The translations under genes were made by a program, and so were the position numbers. The notes beneath the pieces were generated by a model. It was given only the letters and a program-made list of their open reading frames with translations, made no database searches and was not told where the DNA came from. Of a stretch of 64,000 nt of DNA, positions 1-8,494 are shown one piece after another; position 1 is the stretch's first letter; the number at the start of each line of letters is the position of its first letter. The DNA is taken from assembly GCA_964640725.1 (NCBI GenBank), contig CAZXIJ010000019.1, positions 18,862 through 82,861 on the forward strand, in the 5' to 3' direction. The stretch comes from CALHVX01 sp964640725. Its GTDB lineage: Bacteria > Pseudomonadota > Gammaproteobacteria > Pseudomonadales > Azotimanducaceae.

Positions 1-2
1 TG

Positions 3-1190
3 CACGATGCCTTTCGGGAAGACCCGTATCCGGTGCTTGGGCGGCTGCGCGATGAGGCGCCCGTGCACGAAGACGCGCAGCTCAAGCGTTTTATCTATAC
101 GCGCCACGATGACGTCAAGGCGATCCTCCGGGACAAGGAGTTCTGGAGCGATCCGCGCAAGGCCAATCCTGGCACCTTCACCCGCGAGTATCTGGGGGCC
201 AGCCTGACCGAAGACGCGCAGCCTTCCATGCTGCTGATGGACGAGCCGGATCATCGCCGCCTGCGCTCGCTGGTCAGCCAGTCGTTCACTCCGGCGGCTG
301 TAGAGCGCTGGCGTCCTCGGACACGAGCTGTGGTGCAGAGGGTGCTGGATCAGATCCAATCGGAGGAGTTCGATCTGATCGCAGACTTTGCCGGTCCGGT
401 ACCGACGGTCGTGATCGCCGAGATGTTGGGGATCGATCCGGCACTGCACGGCGACTTCAAGTCGTGGTCGGACACATCTGTGATCGCGGCGTTCAACCCC
501 TTCAGCACGCCGGAGCAGCAGGCCGCCAGCGAGGCAGCGAACCTGAAGCTTCGGGCGTTCTTTGCGCAGGAGATCGCTGCGCGCAGACAACACCTGGGCG
601 ATGATCTGATCTCTGACATGATCCGGGCCGAGGAGGGCGGGGACCGGCTCAGCGAAATCGAAATGATCACGCAGTGCAATCTGCTGCTGGTCGCCGGCAA
701 CGTGACCACGACCGATCTGATCGGCAACGGCGTCAAGGCGCTTCTGGAGCATCCAGCCGAGCTGCAACGATTGCGCGACGATCCCCGGCGGATCGAGAAC
801 GCGGTCGAAGAGATGCTGCGCTTTGACTCGCCCGTTGTGAACTCCGGGCGCATTGCCAGCCGGAATACGGCCATTGGCGGCTGCCCGGTGGGTCAGGGCG
901 AGTCGCTGTCAACGTCCCTTGCCGCTGCTAACCGAGATCCCGCGGCCTATCCGGAGCCGAACCGGTTTGACATCGATCGGGCGGACACGCATCACCAATC
1001 CTTTGGCGGCGGTCGTCACTTGTGCCTGGGGGCGCACCTGGCGCGGCTGGAGGCCCAGGAAGCGATTGTCGGCCTGCTCGAGCGCTACGACGACATCGCG
1101 CTGTCAGCGAAGGGCCTGACCTATCATGCGATTCCGGGCTTTCGCGGCATGTCGCACCTATGGGTCACGGCGAAACCGGCGGTTTCCTAG
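3..1190 (+). CDS. Cytochrome P450, 5'-truncated by window edge
   Basis: Heme-thiolate monooxygenase that would hydroxylate a hydrophobic substrate in the cytoplasm using a ferredoxin or similar donor. The reading frame is open to the first base, so the true start lies outside the window; 395 residues are visible. The oxygen-binding I-helix reads AGNVTTTD, the ExxR helix is EEMLRFDSP, and the heme-cysteine loop is FGGGRHLCLGAHLAR. Its I-helix and heme loop differ from the CYP153-like pair further on, so it belongs to another P450 family. It ends on a CTAG whose complement is also the stop of the convergent esterase gene. No ferredoxin or reductase gene is adjacent. The family is certain; the substrate is unknown. 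Confidence 0.93.
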   Translation, partial: HDAFREDPYPVLGRLRDEAPVHEDAQLKRFIYTRHDDVKAILRDKEFWSDPRKANPGTFTREYLGASLTEDAQPSMLLMDEPDHRRLRSLVSQSFTPAAVERWRPRTRAVVQRVLDQIQSEEFDLIADFAGPVPTVVIAEMLGIDPALHGDFKSWSDTSVIAAFNPFSTPEQQAASEAANLKLRAFFAQEIAARRQHLGDDLISDMIRAEEGGDRLSEIEMITQCNLLLVAGNVTTTDLIGNGVKALLEHPAELQRLRDDPRRIENAVEEMLRFDSPVVNSGRIASRNTAIGGCPVGQGESLSTSLAAANRDPAAYPEPNRFDIDRADTHHQSFGGGRHLCLGAHLARLEAQEAIVGLLERYDDIALSAKGLTYHAIPGFRGMSHLWVTAKPAVS

Positions 1191-1921
1191 CTGCGAGCTT
1201 TCCCGGCCAGCGTGTTGGCGACAATCCGGTAGACGGTCGGGTTGGCGCCCAGCCCGATGTGGGAGCTGCGCACCTCGATGTGTTTGGCCTGCGGGTTGTA
1301 GCGGTCGATCGCTGCCTGCCAGCCCACGACTCCGTCTGATTTGGAGTAGATGACGGTAATCGGCACGTCCAGCCCGCGGGCGTTGACTTCGTGCACGTGC
1401 GCCTCGAATTCTTCCAGATCGATGTTGCGCCGCTGCGCATACAGCGGGCCAACGCTGGTGTACTTCGGGCCGCCTTCGACGGGGGTGCCCAGGGTAATGA
1501 TCTCCCGAACCCGCTCGGGCGCGTGGTGCGCGATCAGCCGCGCCACGATGCCGCCCAGGCTCCAGCCGATGAGCGTGATCGGCTGATCGGCGAGCTTCAG
1601 GGTCGGGAGCCTTGCGAGCAGGCGCTCTGCGGCAGCCTCCGGATCGTCGTTAGTGCCCAGCTGCCAGGGCAGCGCTCGATAGCCCATGCCGGTCAGGAAC
1701 CGGCGCAGGGGCCAGGTGGAGGTGTCATCGGCGGCGAAGCCAGGCAAGGCCATCACCGGTCGGCCATCGCCCCGAGGCAGGCTCAAGAGCCCGGGCAGGG
1801 CCGGTAGCAGACTCGAGAACTCGAATAGCGAGCGGGCTTCGAGCAAAGCCGCGCCGCTCGCGGGCGGACGCAAATCGAAACGGCTGGCCCGCTCCTGGGC
1901 GGGTACCTGGGCTGGATTCAT
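1187..1921 (-). CDS. Alpha/beta hydrolase (esterase/lipase-like)
   Basis: Predicted serine hydrolase of 244 residues. The nucleophile elbow GWSLGG places the catalytic serine at about residue 121. An aspartate near 196 (SKSDGVVGW) and a histidine near 221 (SSHIGLG) complete a plausible triad in the expected order. There is no signal peptide, so a cytoplasmic esterase is likely. It is divergent from the marR gene, and both starts flank an inverted repeat, so it is probably under that regulator. On the minus strand a promoter fits upstream: TTGCGA, 17 bases, TATGGT. Its stop codon shares the CTAG tetranucleotide with the P450 gene. The substrate cannot be told from sequence. Confidence 0.85.
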   Translation of the reverse strand: MNPAQVPAQERASRFDLRPPASGAALLEARSLFEFSSLLPALPGLLSLPRGDGRPVMALPGFAADDTSTWPLRRFLTGMGYRALPWQLGTNDDPEAAAERLLARLPTLKLADQPITLIGWSLGGIVARLIAHHAPERVREIITLGTPVEGGPKYTSVGPLYAQRRNIDLEEFEAHVHEVNARGLDVPITVIYSKSDGVVGWQAAIDRYNPQAKHIEVRSSHIGLGANPTVYRIVANTLAGKARS

Positions 1922-1946
1922 GGTCGTGACCGTTTGGCTTGAATGG

Positions 1947-1991
1947 TTAACATGCGAACCATAGCGGAGTGCGATATAGTTCGCAACTTAA
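1947..1991. promoter_or_regulatory. Inverted-repeat operator with overlapping divergent promoters
   Basis: The arms TTAACATGCGAAC (1947-1959) and GTTCGCAACTTAA (1979-1991) are inverted copies with two mismatches and lie between the divergent esterase and marR starts. A minus-strand promoter fits: TTGCGA (1986-1981), 17 bases, TATGGT (1963-1958). A plus-strand -10, TATAGT (1975-1980), sits 17 bases after ATGCGA (1952-1957). Both promoters are built into the arms, so a dimer bound here would block both genes. Binding by the MarR protein is inferred from the usual autoregulation of that family. Confidence 0.65.
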
Positions 1992-2006
1992 CTAGATGGA
2001 ACGCCC

Positions 2007-2480
2007 ATGCGAGACATTCCCCGGCTTGATGCCCTGCCGCACTACCAATCCTGGCTACTGGTCGGAAAAACCAACATCAAATGCCAGCATCTGCTGGCGG
2101 CCAGGCTCGCGGACCTTGATCTGTCGGTCGCCAAGTACGAGGTGCTGCACGCCATCTATCGAGACGAGGGGCTGTCCCAGCAGCGCCTGGCGCGCCGGCT
2201 GCTGGTGGCCAAGAGCAACGTCACCGGGCTGTCCCAGCGGCTTGAGCGTGACGCCTTGATCCGCCGGGAGAAAGATCCGGAGGACGGCCGCGGCCACTGT
2301 GTGTTTCTGACCAACCGGGGCCGGGAACGGGTGGAGCGGGCCATCGAGATCCAGGCCGGCGTGATCGAGCTCATGACCGGTCAACTATCGCGCGGCGACG
2401 CACAGGCGCTCGACCGCATCATGAATCATGTCGAGGGCCGCCTCAGCGCAGCGCTCAGTGAGGCCAGCGATCCCGTGTAA
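2007..2480 (+). CDS. MarR-family transcriptional regulator
   Basis: 157-residue winged-helix repressor. The central DNA-binding region reads LSQQRLARRLLVAKSNVTGLSQRL, presented here in parts: a helix at LSQQRLARRL, then the recognition helix KSNVTGLSQRLE. It is followed by a wing with the family signature D-P-E-D-G-R. MarR proteins bind as dimers to short palindromes and release DNA when a small, often aromatic, ligand binds. The inverted repeat just upstream fits such an operator. The gene precedes the aldehyde dehydrogenase, Rieske and molybdenum-hydroxylase genes on the same strand, so these may be its regulon. The start at 2007 matches the usual N-terminal length; an ATG at 1996 is in another frame. 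Confidence 0.9.
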   Translation: MRDIPRLDALPHYQSWLLVGKTNIKCQHLLAARLADLDLSVAKYEVLHAIYRDEGLSQQRLARRLLVAKSNVTGLSQRLERDALIRREKDPEDGRGHCVFLTNRGRERVERAIEIQAGVIELMTGQLSRGDAQALDRIMNHVEGRLSAALSEASDPV

Positions 2481-2516
2481 GATATCGGCGTTATTGACCC
2501 GGGGAGCGATCAAGCG

Positions 2517-3950
2517 ATGCACGACACGAGCCAAGAAGAACTTCAGCGCATTCTGGACCTGCAGCGGCGCAGCTACCTGGAAGAGGGCGTCGTGAGCAAC
2601 GCGACCCGGCACGACCGGCTTGAGCGCGCTGTACGGGTGCTGCAGAAACACGAGGCACAGCTGGTCGAGGCCATGAGTGCAGACTTCGGGCATCGCAGCG
2701 AACACCAGTCGCTGTTTACCGATATCGCCAGCTCCATCGGCCCGCTGCGTCATGCGCAAAAGCATCTGCCCAAGTGGAACCGGCCAGAAAAACGCAAGGT
2801 CGGACCCTTCCCCCTGAACCTGCTCGGCGCCAAAGCCCGGGTCGAGTATCAGCCCCTGGGGGTCGTCGGCGTCATCAGTCCCTGGAATTTTCCGGTCAAT
2901 CTGACCTTCACGCCGCTGGCGGGCATCCTTGCTGCCGGCAATCGCTGCATGATCAAGCCCAGCGAGTTTACGCCGGCAACCTCGGATGCCATGAAAGAGG
3001 CGATTGCCTCTGAGTTTGACGAGAGCGAGATTGCCGTGGTGACCGGCGGGCCGCAGACCGGGGCCGACTTCGCGGGCACGGCCTTCGACCATCTGCTGTT
3101 TACCGGCGCGACCTCAGTCGCCAAGCACGTGATGCGGGCAGCGTCGGAGAACCTGGTGCCTGTCACCCTGGAGCTGGGCGGCAAATCCCCCGTCGTGGTG
3201 GGCCGCAGTGCCGACATGGACAAGACCACGGACGCCATCATGGCGGGCAAGATGATGAATGCCGGGCAGATCTGCCTGGCACCCGACTACGTGTTTGTCC
3301 CTTCCGAAAAGATTCCGGAGTTTGTGGCGTCCAGCCAGCGCGCGGTCAAAAAGATGTACCCGACCTTGCTCGACAACCCGGACTATACGTCCATCGTCAA
3401 CGAGCGGCACTTCGACCGGATCAACGGCTATGTGGAGGAAGCTCGCAACGCCGGTGCCGAGGTGGTCGAACTCAATCCGGCGGGGGAAGACTTCCGTCAG
3501 CAGCCGAACCACAAGATTCCGCCGACCCTGATCCTTGATCCGAGCGACAAGCTTGGGGTGATGCAAGACGAGATCTTCGGCCCGGTCATGCCGGTCAAGC
3601 CGTACGACAAGGTTGAGGAGACCGTCGACTACATCAACGGCAACGATCGTCCGCTGGGGCTGTACTACTTCGGCACCGACGGCGCTGAAGAAGAGCGCGT
3701 GCTGACCCACACCACTTCCGGCGGCGTGACTGTGAACGATGTGGTGATGCATGTGGCGCAGGAGGACCTGCCCTTTGGCGGTGTGGGCCCGTCCGGCATG
3801 GGCAGCTATCACGGGCTGGACGGTTTCAAAACCTTCAGCCACGCCAAGTCGGTGTTCTCGCAAACCAAGATACCCATCGCCGAGATGGCCGGGCTGCGCC
3901 CGCCGTACGGCGAGAAGCTCATCAAGGCCGTTCGCCAGCAGATGAAGTAG
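2517..3950 (+). CDS. Coniferyl-aldehyde-type aldehyde dehydrogenase
   Basis: NAD(P)-dependent aldehyde dehydrogenase of 477 residues that oxidises an aldehyde to its acid. The catalytic residues are visible: glutamate 219 in LELGGKSP and cysteine 253 in NAGQICLAPD. The cofactor segment contains SPWNFPVN. The short length and the C-terminal PFGGVGPSGMG stretch match the class-3-like group that includes coniferyl aldehyde dehydrogenase, typical of aromatic or aliphatic aldehyde catabolism. A good ribosome site (GGGGAG) lies eight bases before the ATG. It follows marR by 36 bases and precedes the Rieske gene by 11, so the genes are probably cotranscribed. The exact substrate is inferred from family only. 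Confidence 0.88.
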   Translation: MHDTSQEELQRILDLQRRSYLEEGVVSNATRHDRLERAVRVLQKHEAQLVEAMSADFGHRSEHQSLFTDIASSIGPLRHAQKHLPKWNRPEKRKVGPFPLNLLGAKARVEYQPLGVVGVISPWNFPVNLTFTPLAGILAAGNRCMIKPSEFTPATSDAMKEAIASEFDESEIAVVTGGPQTGADFAGTAFDHLLFTGATSVAKHVMRAASENLVPVTLELGGKSPVVVGRSADMDKTTDAIMAGKMMNAGQICLAPDYVFVPSEKIPEFVASSQRAVKKMYPTLLDNPDYTSIVNERHFDRINGYVEEARNAGAEVVELNPAGEDFRQQPNHKIPPTLILDPSDKLGVMQDEIFGPVMPVKPYDKVEETVDYINGNDRPLGLYYFGTDGAEEERVLTHTTSGGVTVNDVVMHVAQEDLPFGGVGPSGMGSYHGLDGFKTFSHAKSVFSQTKIPIAEMAGLRPPYGEKLIKAVRQQMK

Positions 3951-3961
3951 CGAGGGGCCAG

Positions 3962-4918
3962 ATGCAGCAGGCAACTCGCCGGGCACTGGTCGCTCGCATT
4001 CGTGAGTACATCGACAGCGGCACCACAGCCATGGCGCCGCAGGTGTTCCGCAACCCCCTCAAGGCCTATGCGAGCCCGGAGCGGCTCGCGCAGGAGCAGA
4101 GCACCCTGTTTCGCGACTTCCCGCTGTTGCTGGGCCTTTCCTGCGATCTCCGCAATCCTGGCGACTTCCTGACCGACGACTATAGCGGGGTGCCCCTGTT
4201 GCTGGTCCGCCAGGCGGACGGCGCACTGCTGGGCATGCCTGGCGCCGCTGGCTTTGAAGGCGTCGATCGAGATGCCTGCGCGCTGCAGCGTGTCGCGGTG
4301 GAAGAGAAGTACGGCATGGTCTGGGCCGTACCGAACCCGGTGCTGGCCCGCCAGCCCGTGGATATTGACCGGCACCTGGGGGCGCTTGCGGCGGAGTACG
4401 ACAGCTACGGTTTCGCTGGCTACCACCATTTCGCCACCAAAGTCCTTGAGCCGCGAATCAACTGGAAGATGGGCATCGATGGCTTTCTGGAAAGCTATCA
4501 CCTGCGGGTGCTGCACCCCGAGACCGNNNNNNNNNNNNNNNNNNNNNNNNNNNNNNNNNNNNNNNNNNNNNNNNNNNNNNNNNNNNNNNNNNNNNNNNNN
4601 NNNNNNNNNNNNNNNNNNNNNNNNNNGGCATCGATGGCTTTCTGGAAAGCTATCACCTGCGGGTGCTGCACCCCGAGACCGATGGTCCTGTCGATGTACG
4701 TGCCGGAACCCGTGGCCAGCGACAGCGCCGCCCGGCACTGGAACAACAATCTCCGCCTGGCAGTGGCGACCGTCGAGGGCGAAGACCTGGCCCTGGGCGA
4801 GCGCATCCAGCGCGGCTACGACAGCGGCACCTTGCGGGACCTGATCTATGGTCGTAACGAGCCGGCCCTGGCGCACTTTCACGCGAGCCTCGAGTCCGCC
4901 ATGGGTATCGAGCGTTAG
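3962..4918 (+). CDS. Rieske oxygenase alpha subunit, internally deleted and gapped
   Basis: Recognisable as an aromatic-ring-hydroxylating oxygenase large subunit. Near the gap it has NWKMGIDGFLESYH followed by LRVLH, the two-histidine part of the mononuclear iron site. The C-terminal part (MYVPEP, EDLALGERIQRG, GRNEPALAHFH) is also typical. Two defects are evident. First, the CxH...CxxH Rieske segment expected between about residues 80 and 95 is missing: the sequence passes from VRQADG directly to ALLGMPG, and there is no CxH anywhere. Second, a 100-N gap at 4527-4626 interrupts the catalytic domain, and the downstream half is in a different frame if the duplicated flanks are merged. It may be a true pseudogene or an assembly casualty. 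Start ATG 3962 follows GAGGGG. No reductase gene is nearby. Confidence 0.7.
   Translation: MQQATRRALVARIREYIDSGTTAMAPQVFRNPLKAYASPERLAQEQSTLFRDFPLLLGLSCDLRNPGDFLTDDYSGVPLLLVRQADGALLGMPGAAGFEGVDRDACALQRVAVEEKYGMVWAVPNPVLARQPVDIDRHLGALAAEYDSYGFAGYHHFATKVLEPRINWKMGIDGFLESYHLRVLHPETXXXXXXXXXXXXXXXXXXXXXXXXXXXXXXXXXXASMAFWKAITCGCCTPRPMVLSMYVPEPVASDSAARHWNNNLRLAVATVEGEDLALGERIQRGYDSGTLRDLIYGRNEPALAHFHASLESAMGIER
4472..4681. other. Assembly gap (100 N) flanked by 55-base exact duplication
   Basis: Bases 4527-4626 are exactly 100 N, a conventional placeholder. The 55 bases before the gap (4472-4526) are repeated exactly just after it (4627-4681). A 55-base overlap is what a k=55 de Bruijn assembler leaves at neighbouring contig ends. 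Merging the copies shifts the reading frame, because removing 155 bases is not a multiple of three. Real sequence is therefore missing or the join is wrong. Confidence 0.95.
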
Positions 4919-4971
4919 CCTCGCTACCGGGCGCGTTTCGAGCCCCTTCAAAACACGATTTGGCAGATAGC

Positions 4972-5454
4972 ATGAAGAAGTTTGAATTGACGGTGAACGG
5001 TGCTCGGCACCAGGTTGAAGCGAGCCCGGATACGCCCTTGCTCTGGGTGCTGCGCGACAAGCTGCAGCTCACGGGCACCAAGTTTGGCTGCGGCATTGCC
5101 CAGTGCGGTGCCTGCACCGTGCATGTGAGCGGCGCTGCGACGCGCAGCTGCGTCCTGCCGATTTCTGCCGTGCGCGGCGAGGTCACCACGATCGAGGGGC
5201 TGCACCAGGGCGGAGACCTGCACCCGCTGCAGGCTGCCTGGATCGAGCACGACGTGCCGCAGTGCGGCTACTGTCAGGCGGGCCAGATCATGAGCGCGGC
5301 GTCGCTGCTTGCGACCAACGCAGCGCCGACCGATGACGACATCGATAGCGCCATGGCTGGCAACTATTGTCGCTGCGGCACCTACACGCGCATTCGCAAG
5401 GCCGTGCATGCGGCGGCGGCGCAGGGGCGCGGCACTGCGGGAGCCAAATCATGA
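4972..5454 (+). CDS. Isoquinoline 1-oxidoreductase-type [2Fe-2S] small subunit
   Basis: 160-residue electron-transfer subunit of a molybdenum hydroxylase, passing electrons from the molybdenum site. The plant-type cluster is bound by C40, C45, C48 and C60 (CGIAQCGAC). The second cluster uses C98, C101, C133 and C135 (CGYC and YCRC). Length and cysteine spacing match the two-subunit isoquinoline oxidoreductase / aldehyde dehydrogenase group, which lacks a FAD subunit and usually hands electrons to a cytochrome. ATG 4972 is preferred over a TTG four codons earlier. The last codons overlap the large-subunit start (ATGA), indicating translational coupling and 1:1 assembly. Confidence 0.93.
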   Translation: MKKFELTVNGARHQVEASPDTPLLWVLRDKLQLTGTKFGCGIAQCGACTVHVSGAATRSCVLPISAVRGEVTTIEGLHQGGDLHPLQAAWIEHDVPQCGYCQAGQIMSAASLLATNAAPTDDDIDSAMAGNYCRCGTYTRIRKAVHAAAAQGRGTAGAKS

Positions 5455-7691
5455 GCCTCGCAAAACCGAGCCGACGGGAACTGTTTCGGATCACCGCGGT
5501 GGCGGGGGGCGCGCTGTGCTTGCAGGTCACGGTGCCCGCTGCAGCCGTCGCCGCGCAGGACGGCGCCTTGGTCGAATCCAAAGAGCTGAACGTGTATGTA
5601 GAGATCAGCCCGGACGGTCAGATCACCATCTACTCCAGCACGCCGGAAATGGGGCAGGGCATCAAGACCACGCTGCCGATGGTGATCGCCGAAGAGATGG
5701 GGGCCCGGTGGGAAGACGTGCGCGTGGTGGACGCACCGCTCGATGGCGAAAAGTACGGTCTGCAGGGCGCGGGCGGCTCTACGTCGGTGCCCCGGAACTT
5801 CGGCACCATGCGGCGCATGGGTGCCTCTGCCCGGGAGATGCTGATTGGCGCTGCTGCGCTGCAGCTCGAGGTGGCGCGGGAAGGGCTCGAAGCGCGAGAC
5901 AGTCGCGTTGTGCATTCGTCCGGTCGCAGCCGGTCTTTCGGAGAACTCGCGCGCATGGCGGCGGAACAGCCTCTGCCGGACCCGGAGACGCTGTCCTTTA
6001 AGGACCCGCGGTCTTACACCATTATTGGCACCGGCGTCAGCGGCGTCGATAACCTGGTGGTGGCTACCGGGCAATCGGAGTTCGGTATCGACGTGTCGGT
6101 GCCCGGCATGCAGTACGCCTCTTACTCCCGCTGCCCGCAGGTTGGCGGTCGGGCCCTGAGCTTCAACGCCAAAGCCATCAAAGCGCTCCCCGGCGTCCGG
6201 GACGCGTTCATTCTCGAGCACAACGAGAAAGCCGGTGAGGCGCAAATGGGCTTCCTGCGGGGCGCGGCGATTCTGAATAGCGGCGTCGCCATCGTTGGCG
6301 ATGACACCTGGTCCGTGCTCAAGGCGAAGCGTCAGCTCGAGATCAAGTGGGACTTGTCATCGGCATCCACCGATGATTGGGACAGGAAAAAGGCCTGGGC
6401 CAAGCGCGTTGCTGCAGAAGAGGTCGGCAACATCCGCCGCGATGATCCTGCCGTGGAAGCCGCGCTGGCCGATGCGGGCAATCGCACCGTTCAGGGCTTT
6501 TACGAATTCCCCTATGTCGCTCACGTATGCATGGAGCCCATGAACTGCACCGCTGACTTCCGCACAGGCCAGGGCGATGCGCCGGACTCCGTAGAGGTCT
6601 GGACCGGCAGTCAGTTTCCCGGTCAGATCAAGGAGCTCGCCAACAACTTTCTCGGCCTGGCACCGGAGCAGGTCACCGTGCACGGCATGCGCATGGGCGG
6701 CGGCTTTGGCCGTCGGGCCCTGCACGACTACGTGACCGAGGCGATTGCGATATCCCGTCAAGTCGGCACGCCGATCAAGCTGACCTGGGACCGCACGGAC
6801 GACATCCACAACGATTTCTTTCGCATCGGCGGGTTTCAGGACATGCGCGGCGCGATCGATTCGCAGGGCAAGCTGGCGGCGCTGGATCAGCACTACATTG
6901 GTTTCTCGAAGAACGGCGAGCAGGCCATGGGCTCCGGGATCTTCGGCAACGAGCTCACCATGAGCGTGCTGCCGAATACCCGGGTACGGCATTCCATGAA
7001 ACCGATCGATACCCATGTGGGCGCCTGGCGGGCGCCGGGCTCGAATACCAATGCCTTTGTGGAGCAGAGTTTTCTGCACGAACTGGCGGTGCTGGCGAAT
7101 CGCGACCATCGGGAATTTTTGCTGGAACTCCTGGGTGAGCGGCGCTGGGTGGTCGAAGGCAACGTCAACGCCGTGAACACCGGCCGGGCGATCGATGTCA
7201 TCAAGCGCGCCACCGACGAGGCAGGCTGGGGCCGATCGATGCCAAAGGGCAGGGGCCTTGGGCTGGCGTTCTACTTCTGTCATGCAGCCCATGTGGCCGA
7301 GGTGGCTGAGGTGTCTGTCGACGGCGACAAGAACCTGTGCGTGCACCGGGTGACGGCAGCGATCGATGTTGGGCCGATCATCAACATGAGCGGGGCCCTG
7401 AACCAGGTCCAGGGCGCGATCGTTGACGGTCTCAGCACCATGGCGCTGCAGCAGATCACCATGGTTGATGGCGCGATCCAGCAGGGCAACTTCGACCAGT
7501 ATCCGGTGATGCGCATCGGCGCCACCCCGCAGATCGACGTCCACTTCGTGCAGAGCGACAACCCGCCCACGGGCCTCGGTGAGCCCGCGTTGCCGCCGCT
7601 GGCACCGGCAGTGGCCAATGCGATTCAGGCGGCGACCGGCGAGCGAGTGCGCTCCATGCCGTTGAGTGCTGCCGGTTACAAGCTCGTTTAG
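5451..7691 (+). CDS. Isoquinoline 1-oxidoreductase-type molybdopterin large subunit, Tat-exported
   Basis: 746-residue molybdenum-cytosine-dinucleotide subunit of the xanthine oxidase family. It hydroxylates an N-heterocycle or oxidises an aldehyde using water as oxygen source. The N-terminus PSRRELFR followed by a hydrophobic stretch and an alanine-rich end is a twin-arginine signal, so the folded complex is probably exported with the small subunit as passenger. Cofactor and active-site signatures include GGGFGRR, AWRAPGSNTNAF and, near the end, GLGEPALPP with the catalytic glutamate. The start at 5451 overlaps the small-subunit stop as ATGA. No XdhC-like insertion chaperone is in the window. 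The substrate is unknown, although the hydratase next door suggests ring degradation. Confidence 0.93.
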   Translation: MSLAKPSRRELFRITAVAGGALCLQVTVPAAAVAAQDGALVESKELNVYVEISPDGQITIYSSTPEMGQGIKTTLPMVIAEEMGARWEDVRVVDAPLDGEKYGLQGAGGSTSVPRNFGTMRRMGASAREMLIGAAALQLEVAREGLEARDSRVVHSSGRSRSFGELARMAAEQPLPDPETLSFKDPRSYTIIGTGVSGVDNLVVATGQSEFGIDVSVPGMQYASYSRCPQVGGRALSFNAKAIKALPGVRDAFILEHNEKAGEAQMGFLRGAAILNSGVAIVGDDTWSVLKAKRQLEIKWDLSSASTDDWDRKKAWAKRVAAEEVGNIRRDDPAVEAALADAGNRTVQGFYEFPYVAHVCMEPMNCTADFRTGQGDAPDSVEVWTGSQFPGQIKELANNFLGLAPEQVTVHGMRMGGGFGRRALHDYVTEAIAISRQVGTPIKLTWDRTDDIHNDFFRIGGFQDMRGAIDSQGKLAALDQHYIGFSKNGEQAMGSGIFGNELTMSVLPNTRVRHSMKPIDTHVGAWRAPGSNTNAFVEQSFLHELAVLANRDHREFLLELLGERRWVVEGNVNAVNTGRAIDVIKRATDEAGWGRSMPKGRGLGLAFYFCHAAHVAEVAEVSVDGDKNLCVHRVTAAIDVGPIINMSGALNQVQGAIVDGLSTMALQQITMVDGAIQQGNFDQYPVMRIGATPQIDVHFVQSDNPPTGLGEPALPPLAPAVANAIQAATGERVRSMPLSAAGYKLV

Positions 7692-7708
7692 AAGAGAGGG
7701 GGCACATT

Positions 7709-8494
7709 ATGTTAAATCACGCGGATCTGGAGGCGACAGCGGCGCGCTTGCGAGCGGCCTATACCGATGGGCCGGTGGCACCGCTACGGGACCTGCTGGA
7801 GCCCGCTGACGTGGACAGTGCCTACGGCATACAGTCCCTCAACACGCAGCACTGGCTGAGGCAGGGACGGGTGATCGGCGGCTGGAAGGTTGGGTTGACG
7901 GCCAAGGCGGTCCAGCAGCAGATGGGGGTCGACCATCCGGATTTTGGCGTGCTCTACGCGGATCGCCAGTTGCCGGACGGCGGAGAACTGGACCTGGCGC
8001 CCTTGTTTGCGCCCCGAGGGGAAGCCGAGATCGCGCTGGTGCTAAGCGACGATGTCACCGAGCCGGGCTTGACGGCCGCGACGGTCGCCCAGCACATTGC
8101 CTATGCAAGCCCTGCAATCGAGCTCGTCGACAGTCGGATCAAAGACTGGCGAATCACCTTTGCTGACACAGTCGCGGACAACGGCTCAGCCTCCGGCTAC
8201 GTGCTGGGCGCGGCGAAAGTATCCCTGGACACGCTCGATCTCTACGCGTGTGGCATGGTGCTGGAGGAGGACGGTGCTGTGGTGTCGGTCGGCGCCGGCG
8301 CGGCAAGCATGGGACATCCGCTCAATGCCGCGGCCTGGCTGGCCAACGCGCTGCTGGAGCGGGGCCAGAAACTGCAGGCGGGCCAGGTCATACTGACCGG
8401 GGCGTTGGGGCCCATGGTCAACCTGCGCCCTGGGCAGCATCTTAAGGCAACGATCGGCGGTCTGGGCGCAGTCTCCATGCGCAGCGCCGGCTAG
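7709..8494 (+). CDS. 2-keto-4-pentenoate hydratase family protein
   Basis: 261-residue member of the fumarylacetoacetase-like hydratase/decarboxylase superfamily (MhpD/DmpE/HpaH type). These add water to 2-oxopent-4-enoate-type products of aromatic meta-cleavage using a divalent metal. The features seen are GGWKVGLT near residue 50, the metal-site region PRGEAEIAL, AIELVDSRI followed by DNGSASGYVLG, and the C-terminal ILTGALGP. A strong Shine-Dalgarno site (GAGAGGGGG) precedes ATG 7709. It lies 17 bases after the molybdenum hydroxylase and is probably in the same operon. Its presence suggests that the upstream enzymes feed a ring-cleavage route, although no extradiol dioxygenase is visible here. 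Confidence 0.88.
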   Translation: MLNHADLEATAARLRAAYTDGPVAPLRDLLEPADVDSAYGIQSLNTQHWLRQGRVIGGWKVGLTAKAVQQQMGVDHPDFGVLYADRQLPDGGELDLAPLFAPRGEAEIALVLSDDVTEPGLTAATVAQHIAYASPAIELVDSRIKDWRITFADTVADNGSASGYVLGAAKVSLDTLDLYACGMVLEEDGAVVSVGAGAASMGHPLNAAAWLANALLERGQKLQAGQVILTGALGPMVNLRPGQHLKATIGGLGAVSMRSAG

